DNA of 64,000 nucleotides from CBDFGE01 sp965247055 (GTDB taxonomy: Bacteria; Chloroflexota; Dehalococcoidia; Lucifugimonadales; JAGWBF01). The DNA is taken from positions 310,001 to 374,000 of the forward strand of contig CBDFGE010000004.1 in the NCBI GenBank assembly GCA_965247055.1, read 5' to 3'. Positions 56,286 to 64,000 of the stretch are shown here, in pieces. A program made the position numbers and the translations under genes. The notes under the pieces were generated by a model, which was not told the origin of the DNA, did no database searches, and saw only the letters and a program-made list of their open reading frames with translations. The number at the start of each line of letters is the position of its first letter. Within the stretch, counting starts at the first letter, position 1.

Positions 56286-58319
56286 ATGCCTGATTTCAGG
56301 ATACACGCGGACTTCCGAGCTACTGGCGACCAGCCCCAGGCGGTGGACCGCATCATTGAGGGGCTGGAGAAGGGCCACCGCTACCAGACCCTGATGGGGG
56401 TGACGGGCAGCGGCAAGACCTTCACCATGGCCAACATTGTGGAGCGGGTCCAGCGGCCCGCCCTCGTCATCGCCCACAACAAGACCCTGGCGGCCCAGCT
56501 GGCCACCGAGTTCAGGGAGTTCTTCCCCGATAATGCCGTGGAGTACTTTGTCTCCTACTACGACTACTACCAGCCCGAGGCCTACGTCCCCCGGACGGAC
56601 ACCTACATCGAGAAGGACGCCGACATAAACGGGGAGATCGACAAGCTGCGCCTGGCCGCCACCAGGTCCCTCTTGAGCCGGCGGGACGTGCTCATCGTGG
56701 CCTCGGTATCGTGTATCTACGGCCTGGGGGACCCCCAGGACTACTACAGCTTCGTGGCCCAGGTGAAGGTGGGTGAGCTGCGTAACCGGAGCCGGCTGGT
56801 GCGCCAGCTGGTGAGTATGCAGTACGAGCGCAACGACATGGATCTGAGCCGGGGAAAGTTCCGTGTAAGGGGTGATACCATCGAGCTGCTTCCCGCCTAC
56901 GAGGAGGTGGCGCTGCGGATACAGTTCTGGGGAGACGAGATAGAACGCATCGTGGAGGTCGACCCCCTCACCGGGGAGATCCTCGCCCAGCGCCAGGAGA
57001 TGGAGATCTTCCCGGCCAAGCACTTCGTGACCTCGAGAGAGAAGCTTGAGATGGCCATGGTGGACGTCCAGGCGGAGCTGGAAGAGAGGCTCCGAGAGTT
57101 CAGGGGGCAGGGTAAGGTCCTGGAGGCCGCCCGCCTTGAGTCCCGCACCAACTATGACCTGGAGATGATGCGGGAGACCGGGTTCTGCTCCGGCGTGGAG
57201 AACTATGCCCGGCACCTGGCCCGAAGGGCTCCGGGCAGCTCTCCCTGGACGTTGCTGGACTACTTCCCCAGAGATTTCATGGTGTTCCTCGACGAGTCCC
57301 ACATGACCATCCCACAGCTGCGAGGTATGTACCACGGAGATATCTCCCGCAAGCAGACGCTGGTGGACTACGGGTTCCGGCTGCCCTCCGCCCTGGACAA
57401 CAGACCCTTGAACTTTCGGGAGTTCGAGGCCCACATCAACCAGGCTATATGCGTCTCCGCAACCCCCAGCCCCTACGAGATGGAGGTGAGCAGCCAGGTG
57501 GTGGAGCAAGTGATACGCCCGACCGGCCTGCTGGACCCCACCATAGAGGTGAAACCTACCAAGGGGCAGATCGACGACCTGATCGAGCAGATAAGGTTGC
57601 GGGTCGATAGTGGTGAGCGGTGTCTGGTGACCACCCTCACCAAGAAGATGGCAGAGGAGCTGGATGACTACCTTCGGGAGATGGGCATAAGGACCCATTA
57701 CCTGCACTCGGACCTAGAAACCTTGCGACGCAGCGAGATCCTGCGGGACCTGCGCCTGGGGGTGTATGACGTCGTGGTGGGGATCAACCTCCTCCGGGAG
57801 GGGCTGGACCTGCCGGAGGTGAGTCTCGTGGCGATTCTGGACGCCGACAAAGAGGGCTTTCTCCGATCCGAGTCGTCCCTTATCCAAACCGTAGGTCGGG
57901 CCGCTCGACACGCCGAAGGCCACGTCATCATGTATGCCGACACCTCAACCCGGTCTATGCAGCGGGCGATCGACGAGACCTACCGTCGCCGAGCCATTCA
58001 GGATGACCATAACCGCAGGCACGGCATAGTCCCCCGTGGCATCAAAAAGCAGGTAAAGGATATTACCGACCGGGTCAGGTCGATGGCGGAGACCAGGGCG
58101 CCATACCTGGCCCAGAAGAAGGTCATGTCCAAAGACGAGATGTTCCGGGTGATAAAGGACCTGGAGACCCAGATGAAGGTGGCGGCCAGGAACCTGGAGT
58201 TCGAGAAGGCTGCCATGCTCAGAGATGAGGTTTTCGAGCTGAGGCGGGTCCTGGCTGTCGATGAAAAGGCGCCGCTCATGGACCCCCGAGCCTCAGCCCG
58301 CTCTAGAGGCCCCGATTAA
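56286..58319 (+). CDS. uvrB: Excinuclease ABC subunit B (UvrB)
   Basis: A 677-residue DNA-damage recognition helicase of nucleotide excision repair. Walker A GVTGSGKTFTMANIVE, the beta-hairpin region FVSYYDYYQPEAYVPRTDTY, DESH box (MVFLDESHMTIPQLRG), ATPase motif ICVSATPSPYEME, helicase motif VGINLLREGLDLPEVSLVAI and the C-terminal UVR domain (IKDLETQMKVAARNLEFEKA) are present and in order, so it is complete. ATG 56286 is the start. The next gene's longest frame overlaps its 3' end but probably starts downstream. Confidence 0.95.
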   Translation: MPDFRIHADFRATGDQPQAVDRIIEGLEKGHRYQTLMGVTGSGKTFTMANIVERVQRPALVIAHNKTLAAQLATEFREFFPDNAVEYFVSYYDYYQPEAYVPRTDTYIEKDADINGEIDKLRLAATRSLLSRRDVLIVASVSCIYGLGDPQDYYSFVAQVKVGELRNRSRLVRQLVSMQYERNDMDLSRGKFRVRGDTIELLPAYEEVALRIQFWGDEIERIVEVDPLTGEILAQRQEMEIFPAKHFVTSREKLEMAMVDVQAELEERLREFRGQGKVLEAARLESRTNYDLEMMRETGFCSGVENYARHLARRAPGSSPWTLLDYFPRDFMVFLDESHMTIPQLRGMYHGDISRKQTLVDYGFRLPSALDNRPLNFREFEAHINQAICVSATPSPYEMEVSSQVVEQVIRPTGLLDPTIEVKPTKGQIDDLIEQIRLRVDSGERCLVTTLTKKMAEELDDYLREMGIRTHYLHSDLETLRRSEILRDLRLGVYDVVVGINLLREGLDLPEVSLVAILDADKEGFLRSESSLIQTVGRAARHAEGHVIMYADTSTRSMQRAIDETYRRRAIQDDHNRRHGIVPRGIKKQVKDITDRVRSMAETRAPYLAQKKVMSKDEMFRVIKDLETQMKVAARNLEFEKAAMLRDEVFELRRVLAVDEKAPLMDPRASARSRGPD

Positions 58320-58341
58320 CGGGACCGTTGGCACGGGTGCC

Positions 58342-59334
58342 GTGGCGCAACGGGTTGCTCAGGCCACGGGGCTGGGCCTCCTCGCCTTGCTTCTGGGCGG
58401 CATCACCATAGGATGTGGCCCCAGGATCGAGGAGCGGGACCCGGCGCTGCCCGAGGGTTTCAAGACCATCCTCCTTCCAGATGTGGAGCTGAAGGGCTAT
58501 CTGTACGTCGGCCGGGCCGAGCCTATGATCGCCTCCGCGGATACACTCATAGCCGATTTCACGCCGGGGAGAGGTTTCCCCAGGGAGGTCGAGGTCAACA
58601 GGCTGGAGGTCTGGGTGAGCGAGATTCCCCAGGTCTATGGGATGGTGTACGAGCTTACCGAGGGGCGGCTGGCCCGGCTTCTTGCTGAGGAGCTGGAAAC
58701 GTCGGATACCGGCTACCGGCATAGACTCCAGGATAACAGACTTTATCTCTTCAAAGGCAAGGGTGACTGGATAGAGGCGCTCAGAGCCAGCATTTTTGAG
58801 GGCCGTTTCGTCACCATGGAAGATGCCTACCCAGATGCCTGGGTGCTGTTCAATCTGCTGCCGGAGGCGCCCCCTGGGGACCCTCTGGCGGCCGGGTTCG
58901 GGGTACTGGACAATGAGTTTGTCGACCGTCTGGCGAAGGGCGTCGCCTGGGAGATAAGGACCTTCCAGGGGTTCGTAAAGTCGGCCAAGCTGAAGAATCT
59001 GGTCTTTGGCCTCTACTCAACCGGTTCCCCGACCCACCTGGATGGGGTCGGTCGCGATTCCCTCTTTGAGAGCTCGAACCAGGGCGCGGTGCTGGCGACT
59101 CGCTCATCTTACCCCGGCTTCCTGGTGTCTTTCATCTTCGGGAGCGCCGCCTCGAGGGGCGGATTTCAGAAGGTGACCTTCACGAGTCTGCGGGGAAAGG
59201 AGAAGGCCTTTTACATCTCCCCCGATGACGAGCTCCACGCCTTGATAAAGAACCGTGGCAACCTTTTCACCATAGCCCTGTCGGCCGAACGGGAGAAGGC
59301 CGAGGAGCTGATTAGCAGGGCCATCGGCAGGTGA
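58342..59334 (+). CDS. Putative lipoprotein of unknown function
   Basis: About 330 residues from GTG 58342. The N-terminus (VAQRVAQATGLGLLALLLGG then ITIGC) is a typical signal with a lipobox-like Cys, so a membrane-anchored lipoprotein is likely. The rest is beta-rich and has no family I recognise: KTILLPDVELKGYLYVGR, DDELHALIKNRGNLFTIALS. An ATG at 58261 is in frame but lies inside uvrB. It follows uvrB by 22 bp, so it may share a transcript. Role unknown. Confidence 0.6.
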   Translation: MAQRVAQATGLGLLALLLGGITIGCGPRIEERDPALPEGFKTILLPDVELKGYLYVGRAEPMIASADTLIADFTPGRGFPREVEVNRLEVWVSEIPQVYGMVYELTEGRLARLLAEELETSDTGYRHRLQDNRLYLFKGKGDWIEALRASIFEGRFVTMEDAYPDAWVLFNLLPEAPPGDPLAAGFGVLDNEFVDRLAKGVAWEIRTFQGFVKSAKLKNLVFGLYSTGSPTHLDGVGRDSLFESSNQGAVLATRSSYPGFLVSFIFGSAASRGGFQKVTFTSLRGKEKAFYISPDDELHALIKNRGNLFTIALSAEREKAEELISRAIGR

Positions 59335-59352
59335 GAGCTGGGAGTGGTAAAG

Positions 59353-59382
59353 TTGACGTAGGCAATTGCCTTTTGATACAAT
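59353..59382 (+). promoter_or_regulatory. Promoter with an internal palindrome before the MIP18/mrp operon
   Basis: TTGACG (59353-59358), an 18-bp spacer and TACAAT (59377-59382) precede the ATG at 59419 by 36 bp. The spacer contains the perfect 10-bp palindrome GGCAATTGCC (59361-59370), a possible operator for a repressor. A redox or iron-sulfur regulator would fit, but is not shown. Confidence 0.6.
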
Positions 59383-59418
59383 CTCGTTGGAGTCAGGGAA
59401 GAGAAGTTGGAGGCGAGT

Positions 59419-59730
59419 ATGGCAGAGGAAACGTTGACCTCGGAAGGTGTCAGAGAGGTGCTCAAGAACGTCTACGACCCGGAGATACCAGTGAACGTGG
59501 TGGACTTGGGGCTAATCTACGACGTGAAGGTGGATAAGGGTAACGTGTTCGTTCAGATGACCCTTACAGCGCCAGGCTGCGGAATGGGCCCCATGATCGC
59601 CCAGCAGGCAGAGTGGGCCATCTCGGAACTGGACGGAGTCGAGGATGTGGAAGTGGAGATGACTTTTGATCCACCCTGGTCGCCTGAACTCATTACTGAC
59701 GACGGCAAGAAGCTTCTAGGGCTGGACTAA
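59419..59730 (+). CDS. MIP18/DUF59-family iron-sulfur cluster assembly protein (SufT/PaaD-like)
   Basis: 103 residues. The family blocks EVLKNVYDPEIPVNVVDLGL, VFVQMTLTAPGCGMGPMIAQ (conserved Cys) and VEVEMTFDPPWSPELITDDG are present. Members assist the assembly of Fe-S clusters onto client proteins. ATG 59419 is preferred over TTG 59407 because GGAGG at 59409-59413 is well placed. The neighbour is an Mrp/Nbp35 ATPase, a common pairing, so they likely act together. Confidence 0.88.
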   Translation: MAEETLTSEGVREVLKNVYDPEIPVNVVDLGLIYDVKVDKGNVFVQMTLTAPGCGMGPMIAQQAEWAISELDGVEDVEVEMTFDPPWSPELITDDGKKLLGLD

Positions 59731-59780
59731 CTCCAGGGAGCCCTGGGGGCTCCCATCAATAGCCAAGGTGGTCGCAAGGA

Positions 59781-60590
59781 ATGACGACTCCACAGGAGAA
59801 GGCCCGGCTGGAGGCCATCAAGCGTACCTGGCAGCAAAAGCGCCAGATTACCCAGCGTCTGGACACCATTAAGACCAAGATTGCTGTGTATAGTGGCAAG
59901 GGGGGTGTTGGGAAGACCACCGTCGCCGTCAACCTGGCTGCTGCGCTGGCCCACGAAGGGAAGGGAGTGGGGCTGCTGGACGTAGACATAGACTGCCCCA
60001 ACGTCACCAGGGCAATGGGCATCTCGGAGAAGCCCGTTTATGAGAACGGGCAGATAGTTCCATCCGAGCGTTTCGGAGTTAAGGTGGTCTCCATGGCCTT
60101 CTTCCAGGAGAAGGAGGACGAGGCGATCATATGGCGGGGGCCCATGATCCACAACGCCATTAACCAGTTCCTCCAGATGACTGCGTGGGGAGAGCTGGAC
60201 TATCTGGTGGTGGACCTGCCGCCGGGCACCTCCGATGCGCCCCTGACCGTCATGCAGGCCTTGCCTCTGGAGGGATTCGTGGTGGTCACCACGCCCCAGC
60301 TTTTGGCCAACCTGGATGCTCGGCGGTGCATCAACATGATAAAGAAGCTGAAGGTGAACGTGCTGGGGATAGTGGAGAACTACCGCGGCGAGGTCTTTGG
60401 ACAGGGTGCCGGAGAGGAGCTAGCCCAGGATATGGGGATGCCCTTTTTAGGCGCTATGGCCCTCAGGCCCGATTACAAGGATCCCTCACAACCTACCGTC
60501 CTCTCCAGTCCCGAGGTGATGGAAGAGTACCGGGGCATCCTGAAGGGGATTAGGGAAAGCCTCAGGTCCCTTGGTAAAGAGACAGCGTAG
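59781..60590 (+). CDS. Mrp/Nbp35-family P-loop ATPase, iron-sulfur carrier
   Basis: A 269-residue ParA-type ATPase. KIAVYSGKGGVGKTTVAVNL is the deviant Walker A with the signature Lys, GLLDVDIDCPNVTRAMGI the next motif, and DYLVVDLPPGTSDAPLTVMQ the Mrp-family Walker B-like block (DLPPGTGD in most). No C-terminal CxxC pair is visible, so a bridged cluster at the dimer interface is uncertain. It is transcribed with the MIP18 gene and ends convergently with accDA. Confidence 0.88.
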   Translation: MTTPQEKARLEAIKRTWQQKRQITQRLDTIKTKIAVYSGKGGVGKTTVAVNLAAALAHEGKGVGLLDVDIDCPNVTRAMGISEKPVYENGQIVPSERFGVKVVSMAFFQEKEDEAIIWRGPMIHNAINQFLQMTAWGELDYLVVDLPPGTSDAPLTVMQALPLEGFVVVTTPQLLANLDARRCINMIKKLKVNVLGIVENYRGEVFGQGAGEELAQDMGMPFLGAMALRPDYKDPSQPTVLSSPEVMEEYRGILKGIRESLRSLGKETA

Positions 60591-60637
60591 ACCACTCCCC
60601 TAGACAGTGAAGTGCCTCGGGCCTCCGGGCTCGAAAC

Positions 60638-60677
60638 GTCCCGCACGCTTGCGCCAAGCGACCGAGTGTGGCGGGAC
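60638..60677 (+). terminator. Candidate bidirectional terminator between convergent genes
   Basis: GTCCCGC (60638-60644) pairs with GCGGGAC (60671-60677), enclosing a second hairpin CGCTTG-CGC-CAAGCG (60646-60660). It lies in the 139-bp gap between the mrp-like gene and accDA, whose 3' ends face each other. It lacks a T-run, so the call is tentative. Confidence 0.4.
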
Positions 60678-60729
60678 TACGAAAACCCCCGGCAACATGT
60701 CCAGATAGGCAGCGTATGCCCCGTGCGGC

Positions 60730-62526
60730 CTACCGCTTGGGCGCTATGCGAGCCTTGGCTTTCTGTCTCTTTGGGCTCTTAAGCACGATGTGCTGCAGCA
60801 GGGAGACCTCCCTGCGTACCGCCGCCTGGGCGTGGGGAGTATATTCACCCATGTTTCTGAATTTCTTATATCTGTCTCTCACAAGGTTCTTGGCGGATAT
60901 CTTGGCCAGGGAGGTCAGCTGCCTGGTAATCGCCATCTGGAGCTCGTCCGCCGCCGCCGCGGGATCGTTGTGGGCGCCTCCGGGAGGCTCGGGTACGACT
61001 TCGTCGATGATCCCCAGCTCCTCGCACTCGTGGGCCGTCAGGGTTTGAGATTGGACGTCCTCTCGCTGCTGAGAGGAGTTGCGGTAGAACCTGCTGGGGG
61101 ACTGGCCAGGCGAGATGGGGGCATATATCGCGTACTGCTGCATGAGAATGGTGTCGGCGATCCCCAGCGCCAGGGCGCCCTCGCTGCCCCCTTGGCCGAT
61201 AATGACCGAGACAATGGGTGTCGGTGCCTCGGCCATCAGGGAGAGGGTGGTGGCGATGGCGTTGCCCACGCCCTGCTCCTCCGACTCCAGCCCTGGATGT
61301 GCTCCCTGGGTATCGATGAGGGTTACGACCGGCAGCTTGAACCGAGCCGCCAGTTCGATGAGCCGCCTCGCCTTTCGGAGCCCCTCGGGATAGGTGTGGT
61401 ACGCCGCCGTGAGACGACTCCTCGTTCGCTCCTGGCCTATGATAACCGCTCTTTCTCCCCTTATGTATCCCAGACCGCCCACCAGGGTTGCGTCGTCGCC
61501 GCTGACGCGGTCCCCTTTCAGCTCGATGAAGCTGTCCACAATGGCGTCTATGTATCTGAGGGCGGAGGGGCGCTGGGGGTGCCTGGCGATCTCCAAGGCC
61601 TGACCTGCCTCGGGGGCTGAAGTAGCGCCATTGGTGGAAGCCTTCCTGATGGGCCTGCCGTCGGTGCGGGAGCTACGCTCGGGTCCCAGCATGTCCAGAA
61701 TGGTGGCCAGCTTCTCTCTCAGAGCCGTCCGGTCCACCACGCTGTCCAGCAGGCCGTGGCTCAGGTGGGCCTCTGCCGTGTGAGCGTCTGGGGGGATGGG
61801 CCTTCTAGAGGCCTCTTTGAGGGTCTTCAAGGGCGCGAGGCCGATCAGAGAGCCCGGCTCGGCCAGAATCAGGTCGGCCAGGTTGGCGAAGCTGGCGTAG
61901 GCGTGACCCGTGGCGGGATTGCACAGTACGACGACAAAGGGCATCCGCTTTTCCCGGAGGCGGTTGGCCGCCGTTACCGTCTTCGCCATCTGCATAAGGG
62001 AGAAGACCCCTTCCTGGATCCGGACGCCACCGCCACTGACCAGGGCTATAAGCGGGTAATTGCCTTTGGCCGCCGCCTCGAAGGCCAGGGCAACCTTCTC
62101 TCCCACCACGCTCCCCATGCTACCACCCATGAACCCGAAGTCCAGCACCACCATCATGGCGCTATTCCCGGCGATGGAGCAGCGTCCGCTTACTGCGGCT
62201 TCAGTGAGGCCAGTCCTGGTCTGGTCCTGGGAGAGCCGCTGACGATAACCGCCCCGGCTGGAAAAGGAAAGGGGGTAGAGCGAGGCTATGGAGCGGCTGG
62301 TCTCCTTGAAGCTATCGGGATCAACCAGTAACTCGATGCGCTCCCTGGCGGTCAGGCTGTAGTGGAACCCGCAGTGGGAGCACACCCTGTATTTGAGGTA
62401 GGTGGGGGCGTCACCGACAGGCTCCTCGCAGACGAGGCAGTGGTCCCGCAGTTCTGAGAGGTACGTGCGGTCCAGGGTGGTGCCCCTTCGCAGAAGATGC
62501 ACCAGAAACTCGGACAGGTTTCTCAC
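60730..62526 (-). CDS. Fused acetyl-CoA carboxylase carboxyltransferase, beta and alpha subunits (AccD-AccA)
   Basis: 598 residues. The N-terminal AccD half has a zinc ribbon (CLVCEEPVG and CSHCGFHYSLTARERIELL), VVLDFGFMGGSMGSVVGEKV, and LIALVSGGGVRIQEGVFSLM. A linker at ~300-340 joins the AccA half: YIDAIVDSFIELKGDRVSGD, YPEGLRKARRLIELAARFKL, VVTLIDTQGAHPGLESEEQG and GQGGSEGALALGIADTILM. It transfers the carboxyl group from biotin carrier to acetyl-CoA, giving malonyl-CoA for fatty acid synthesis. GTG 62526 is the start (GAGGAG 5 nt upstream); GTG 62532 is in frame. The fusion replaces separate accA and accD genes. Confidence 0.9.
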   Translation of the reverse strand: MRNLSEFLVHLLRRGTTLDRTYLSELRDHCLVCEEPVGDAPTYLKYRVCSHCGFHYSLTARERIELLVDPDSFKETSRSIASLYPLSFSSRGGYRQRLSQDQTRTGLTEAAVSGRCSIAGNSAMMVVLDFGFMGGSMGSVVGEKVALAFEAAAKGNYPLIALVSGGGVRIQEGVFSLMQMAKTVTAANRLREKRMPFVVVLCNPATGHAYASFANLADLILAEPGSLIGLAPLKTLKEASRRPIPPDAHTAEAHLSHGLLDSVVDRTALREKLATILDMLGPERSSRTDGRPIRKASTNGATSAPEAGQALEIARHPQRPSALRYIDAIVDSFIELKGDRVSGDDATLVGGLGYIRGERAVIIGQERTRSRLTAAYHTYPEGLRKARRLIELAARFKLPVVTLIDTQGAHPGLESEEQGVGNAIATTLSLMAEAPTPIVSVIIGQGGSEGALALGIADTILMQQYAIYAPISPGQSPSRFYRNSSQQREDVQSQTLTAHECEELGIIDEVVPEPPGGAHNDPAAAADELQMAITRQLTSLAKISAKNLVRDRYKKFRNMGEYTPHAQAAVRREVSLLQHIVLKSPKRQKAKARIAPKR

Positions 62527-62683
62527 AGGCACTCCTCGCCCGGCCGCGCCAACGGCCTCACACCGGGGCTCTCTCGCCCCTCCAGAGTGCACTCCGGAGC
62601 CGGCCCCGGAGAACCCACTATCCAATGGTACTATGAAAGGATTACAAAGGAAAGGGATCTGGGCCTGCCTGCTGCTGCGACTA

Positions 62684-64000
62684 TCAGCGGGCGGAGTGGT
62701 CGGTGGAGGGAGAGACAAGCCCCTCGGTCTCCAGCAGCTCCATGAGCTGCATGGCTTTGGGGTATCCGATCTGGAGCCGCCGCTGCAACACGGAAGCCGA
62801 AATGTGGCGGTACCTCTCGCTGAGCTCCCGGGCCCTTTCCAGCAGATCGTCATCTTCAGTATAACGCTGGTGTCCGGTGGGAGGGGTGTCTTTGCCGAGG
62901 GGGATCTCTGGCAGAGGAGGACCCGATTGACCGCTCCAGAACTCCACTAGTTTCTCGATCTCTCGGTCATGGATGAAGGTCCCCTGGACCCGCCTTGGCC
63001 TGGGAGAGTCGGGGGAAAGCAGCAGCATGTCCCCCTTTCCCAGCAGCTTCTCCGCCCCCACCGAGTCCAGGATTACCCTGGAGTCGACCTGTGACGCTAC
63101 GGCGAAGGCGATCCTGGTTGGGACGTTGGCCTTGAGTAACCCCGTTACGACGTTAACCGAGGGCCTTTGGGTCGCCAGGATGAGGTGAATTCCCGTGGCC
63201 CTCCCCAGCTGTGCAAGACGAACCAGGGCCTGCTCCACCTCGTAGGCAGCGGCCATCATGAGGTCGGCCAGCTCGTCGATGATGATCACCAGGAACGGCA
63301 TCGGCTCATCGGACTTCCTGTTGTACCCTTCGATGTTCCTTACGCCGATCTCCTCCATGAGCTTATAGCGGTGGAGCATGTGGTCTGTGATGTCCTTCAG
63401 TACGACCAGCACCTCATCGGTGTCCACGATGACGGGAGCGACGAGATGAGGTATGCCGTTAAATGGAGTCAGCTCAACCCTCTTAGGGTCCACCATGAGC
63501 ATGCGGAGCCGGTCAGGGGGGGTGGACAGGATGAGAGAGGCAACGACGGCATTTATGCAGACGCTCTTGCCGCTGCCGGTGGCCCCCGCGATGAGTAGAT
63601 GGGGCAGGGCGGTAAGGTCCGACACGATCGGATCCCCTCCGGTATCCTCTCCCACGGCGATGGGGAGTCCACCCGCGGCCGCGATCTTCTGGAAGCCGGT
63701 ACTCTCCGCTACAGGGCGCAGCACAACCCTTCGGGGCTGAGGGTTGGGCACCTCGAGGCCTACCAGGGCCTCTCCCGGCACCGGGGCCTCCATTCGTAGG
63801 TAGGATGTTCTGAGAGCGAGGGCCAGGTCTTTCTCGCGAAGCAATATGGCCTGGACCTTCACCCGGCTCATATCCATGGTGGGATCCCCAACGTCCGTGG
63901 ACCTGCCACCCCGCGACTCCCGGTACTTCTTCACCCAGCCCGGGACCAGTCCGAACCTTATCACCCGCGGCCCGGTCCTTATGTCCTGGACAGCCACCTC
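62684..64000 (-). CDS. ftsK: DNA translocase FtsK/SpoIIIE (5' partial)
   Basis: The window holds the C-terminal ~438 residues; the N-terminal membrane domain lies beyond 64000. HLLIAGATGSGKSVCINAVV is Walker A, FLVIIIDELADLMMAAAYEV Walker B, and LILATQRPSVNVVTGLLKAN the RecA-like core. The C-terminal gamma winged helix (LLERARELSERYRHISASVL, then GYPKAMQLMELLETEGLVSP) reads the chromosome's polarity signals (KOPS). It moves DNA at the division septum and activates XerCD. It lies 157 bp upstream of accDA on the same strand. Confidence 0.93.
   Translation of the reverse strand, partial: EVAVQDIRTGPRVIRFGLVPGWVKKYRESRGGRSTDVGDPTMDMSRVKVQAILLREKDLALALRTSYLRMEAPVPGEALVGLEVPNPQPRRVVLRPVAESTGFQKIAAAGGLPIAVGEDTGGDPIVSDLTALPHLLIAGATGSGKSVCINAVVASLILSTPPDRLRMLMVDPKRVELTPFNGIPHLVAPVIVDTDEVLVVLKDITDHMLHRYKLMEEIGVRNIEGYNRKSDEPMPFLVIIIDELADLMMAAAYEVEQALVRLAQLGRATGIHLILATQRPSVNVVTGLLKANVPTRIAFAVASQVDSRVILDSVGAEKLLGKGDMLLLSPDSPRPRRVQGTFIHDREIEKLVEFWSGQSGPPLPEIPLGKDTPPTGHQRYTEDDDLLERARELSERYRHISASVLQRRLQIGYPKAMQLMELLETEGLVSPSTDHSAR

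Noticed and set aside
56280..57707. Long antisense frame of 475 codons opposite uvrB
   Set aside because: It is His- and Leu-rich with no domain, and lies wholly within a clear UvrB gene. This is a GC-rich shadow frame.
1..64000. CRISPR array
   Set aside because: No regularly spaced direct repeats were seen on reading. The only tandem repeat noticed is the single 14-bp duplication at 23911-23938.

Overview
Kind of organism: a moderately GC-rich bacterial chromosome segment, most likely Chloroflexota (Dehalococcoidia or SAR202-like). The assignment is an inference from gene content. Separate cofG and cofH genes head a complete F420 core-ring operon beside an LLM-type flavin/F420 oxidoreductase. 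The same half carries FabI, a fused AccD-AccA carboxyltransferase, an Mrp ATPase with a MIP18 protein, a NIPSNAP protein and an HpcH/HpaI aldolase. I found no rRNA, tRNA, CRISPR array or phage module.

Layout. (1) 1-37616, all on the + strand, is a surface-polysaccharide island. It holds CMP-sugar synthetases (NeuA-like and KdsB-like), a complete GDP-D-glycero-alpha-D-manno-heptose gene set (gmhA, a fused hddC-gmhB, hddA), nine NAD-dependent epimerase/SDR genes, an RmlC-like epimerase, a UDP-GlcNAc 2-epimerase, five methyltransferase genes (one frameshifted), GT2 and GT4 glycosyltransferases, two large orphan GT-B-like proteins, a GH57-like enzyme, an MsbA/PglK-type ABC exporter and a Wzy-like membrane protein. 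It ends at a strong intrinsic terminator (37639-37687). (2) 37776-41561 is a nested transposon: an IS3-family element broken by an IS256-family element with an 8-bp target duplication, which is itself broken by a second, oppositely oriented IS256 copy. (3) 41596 to the end is core genome: argS (+); then on the - strand fabI, an aldolase, a decayed nuclease, the LLM oxidoreductase, cofC-cofD-cofH-cofG, a NIPSNAP gene and ruvB; then on the + strand fic, yebC-ruvC-ruvA, a small membrane protein, uvrB, a putative lipoprotein, a MIP18 gene and an mrp-like gene; then on the - strand accDA and ftsK (running off the window).

How the genes work together: the island makes activated sugars (CMP-acids, GDP-heptose, UDP-ManNAc and further epimerised or reduced sugars), decorates them by O-methylation, assembles them with soluble glycosyltransferases, and moves and polymerises the product through the ABC exporter and Wzy-like protein. 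Heptose and Kdo-type enzymes without visible lipid A genes suggest a surface or S-layer glycan rather than classical LPS.

Evidence of decay and mobility is frequent: a single-G frameshift in a methyltransferase (24793-25511), an orphan GT4 N-terminus (28869-29030), a staphylococcal-nuclease remnant (44975-45201), an RmlD gene with no normal start next to a 14-bp tandem duplication (23911-23938), and the nested IS elements.
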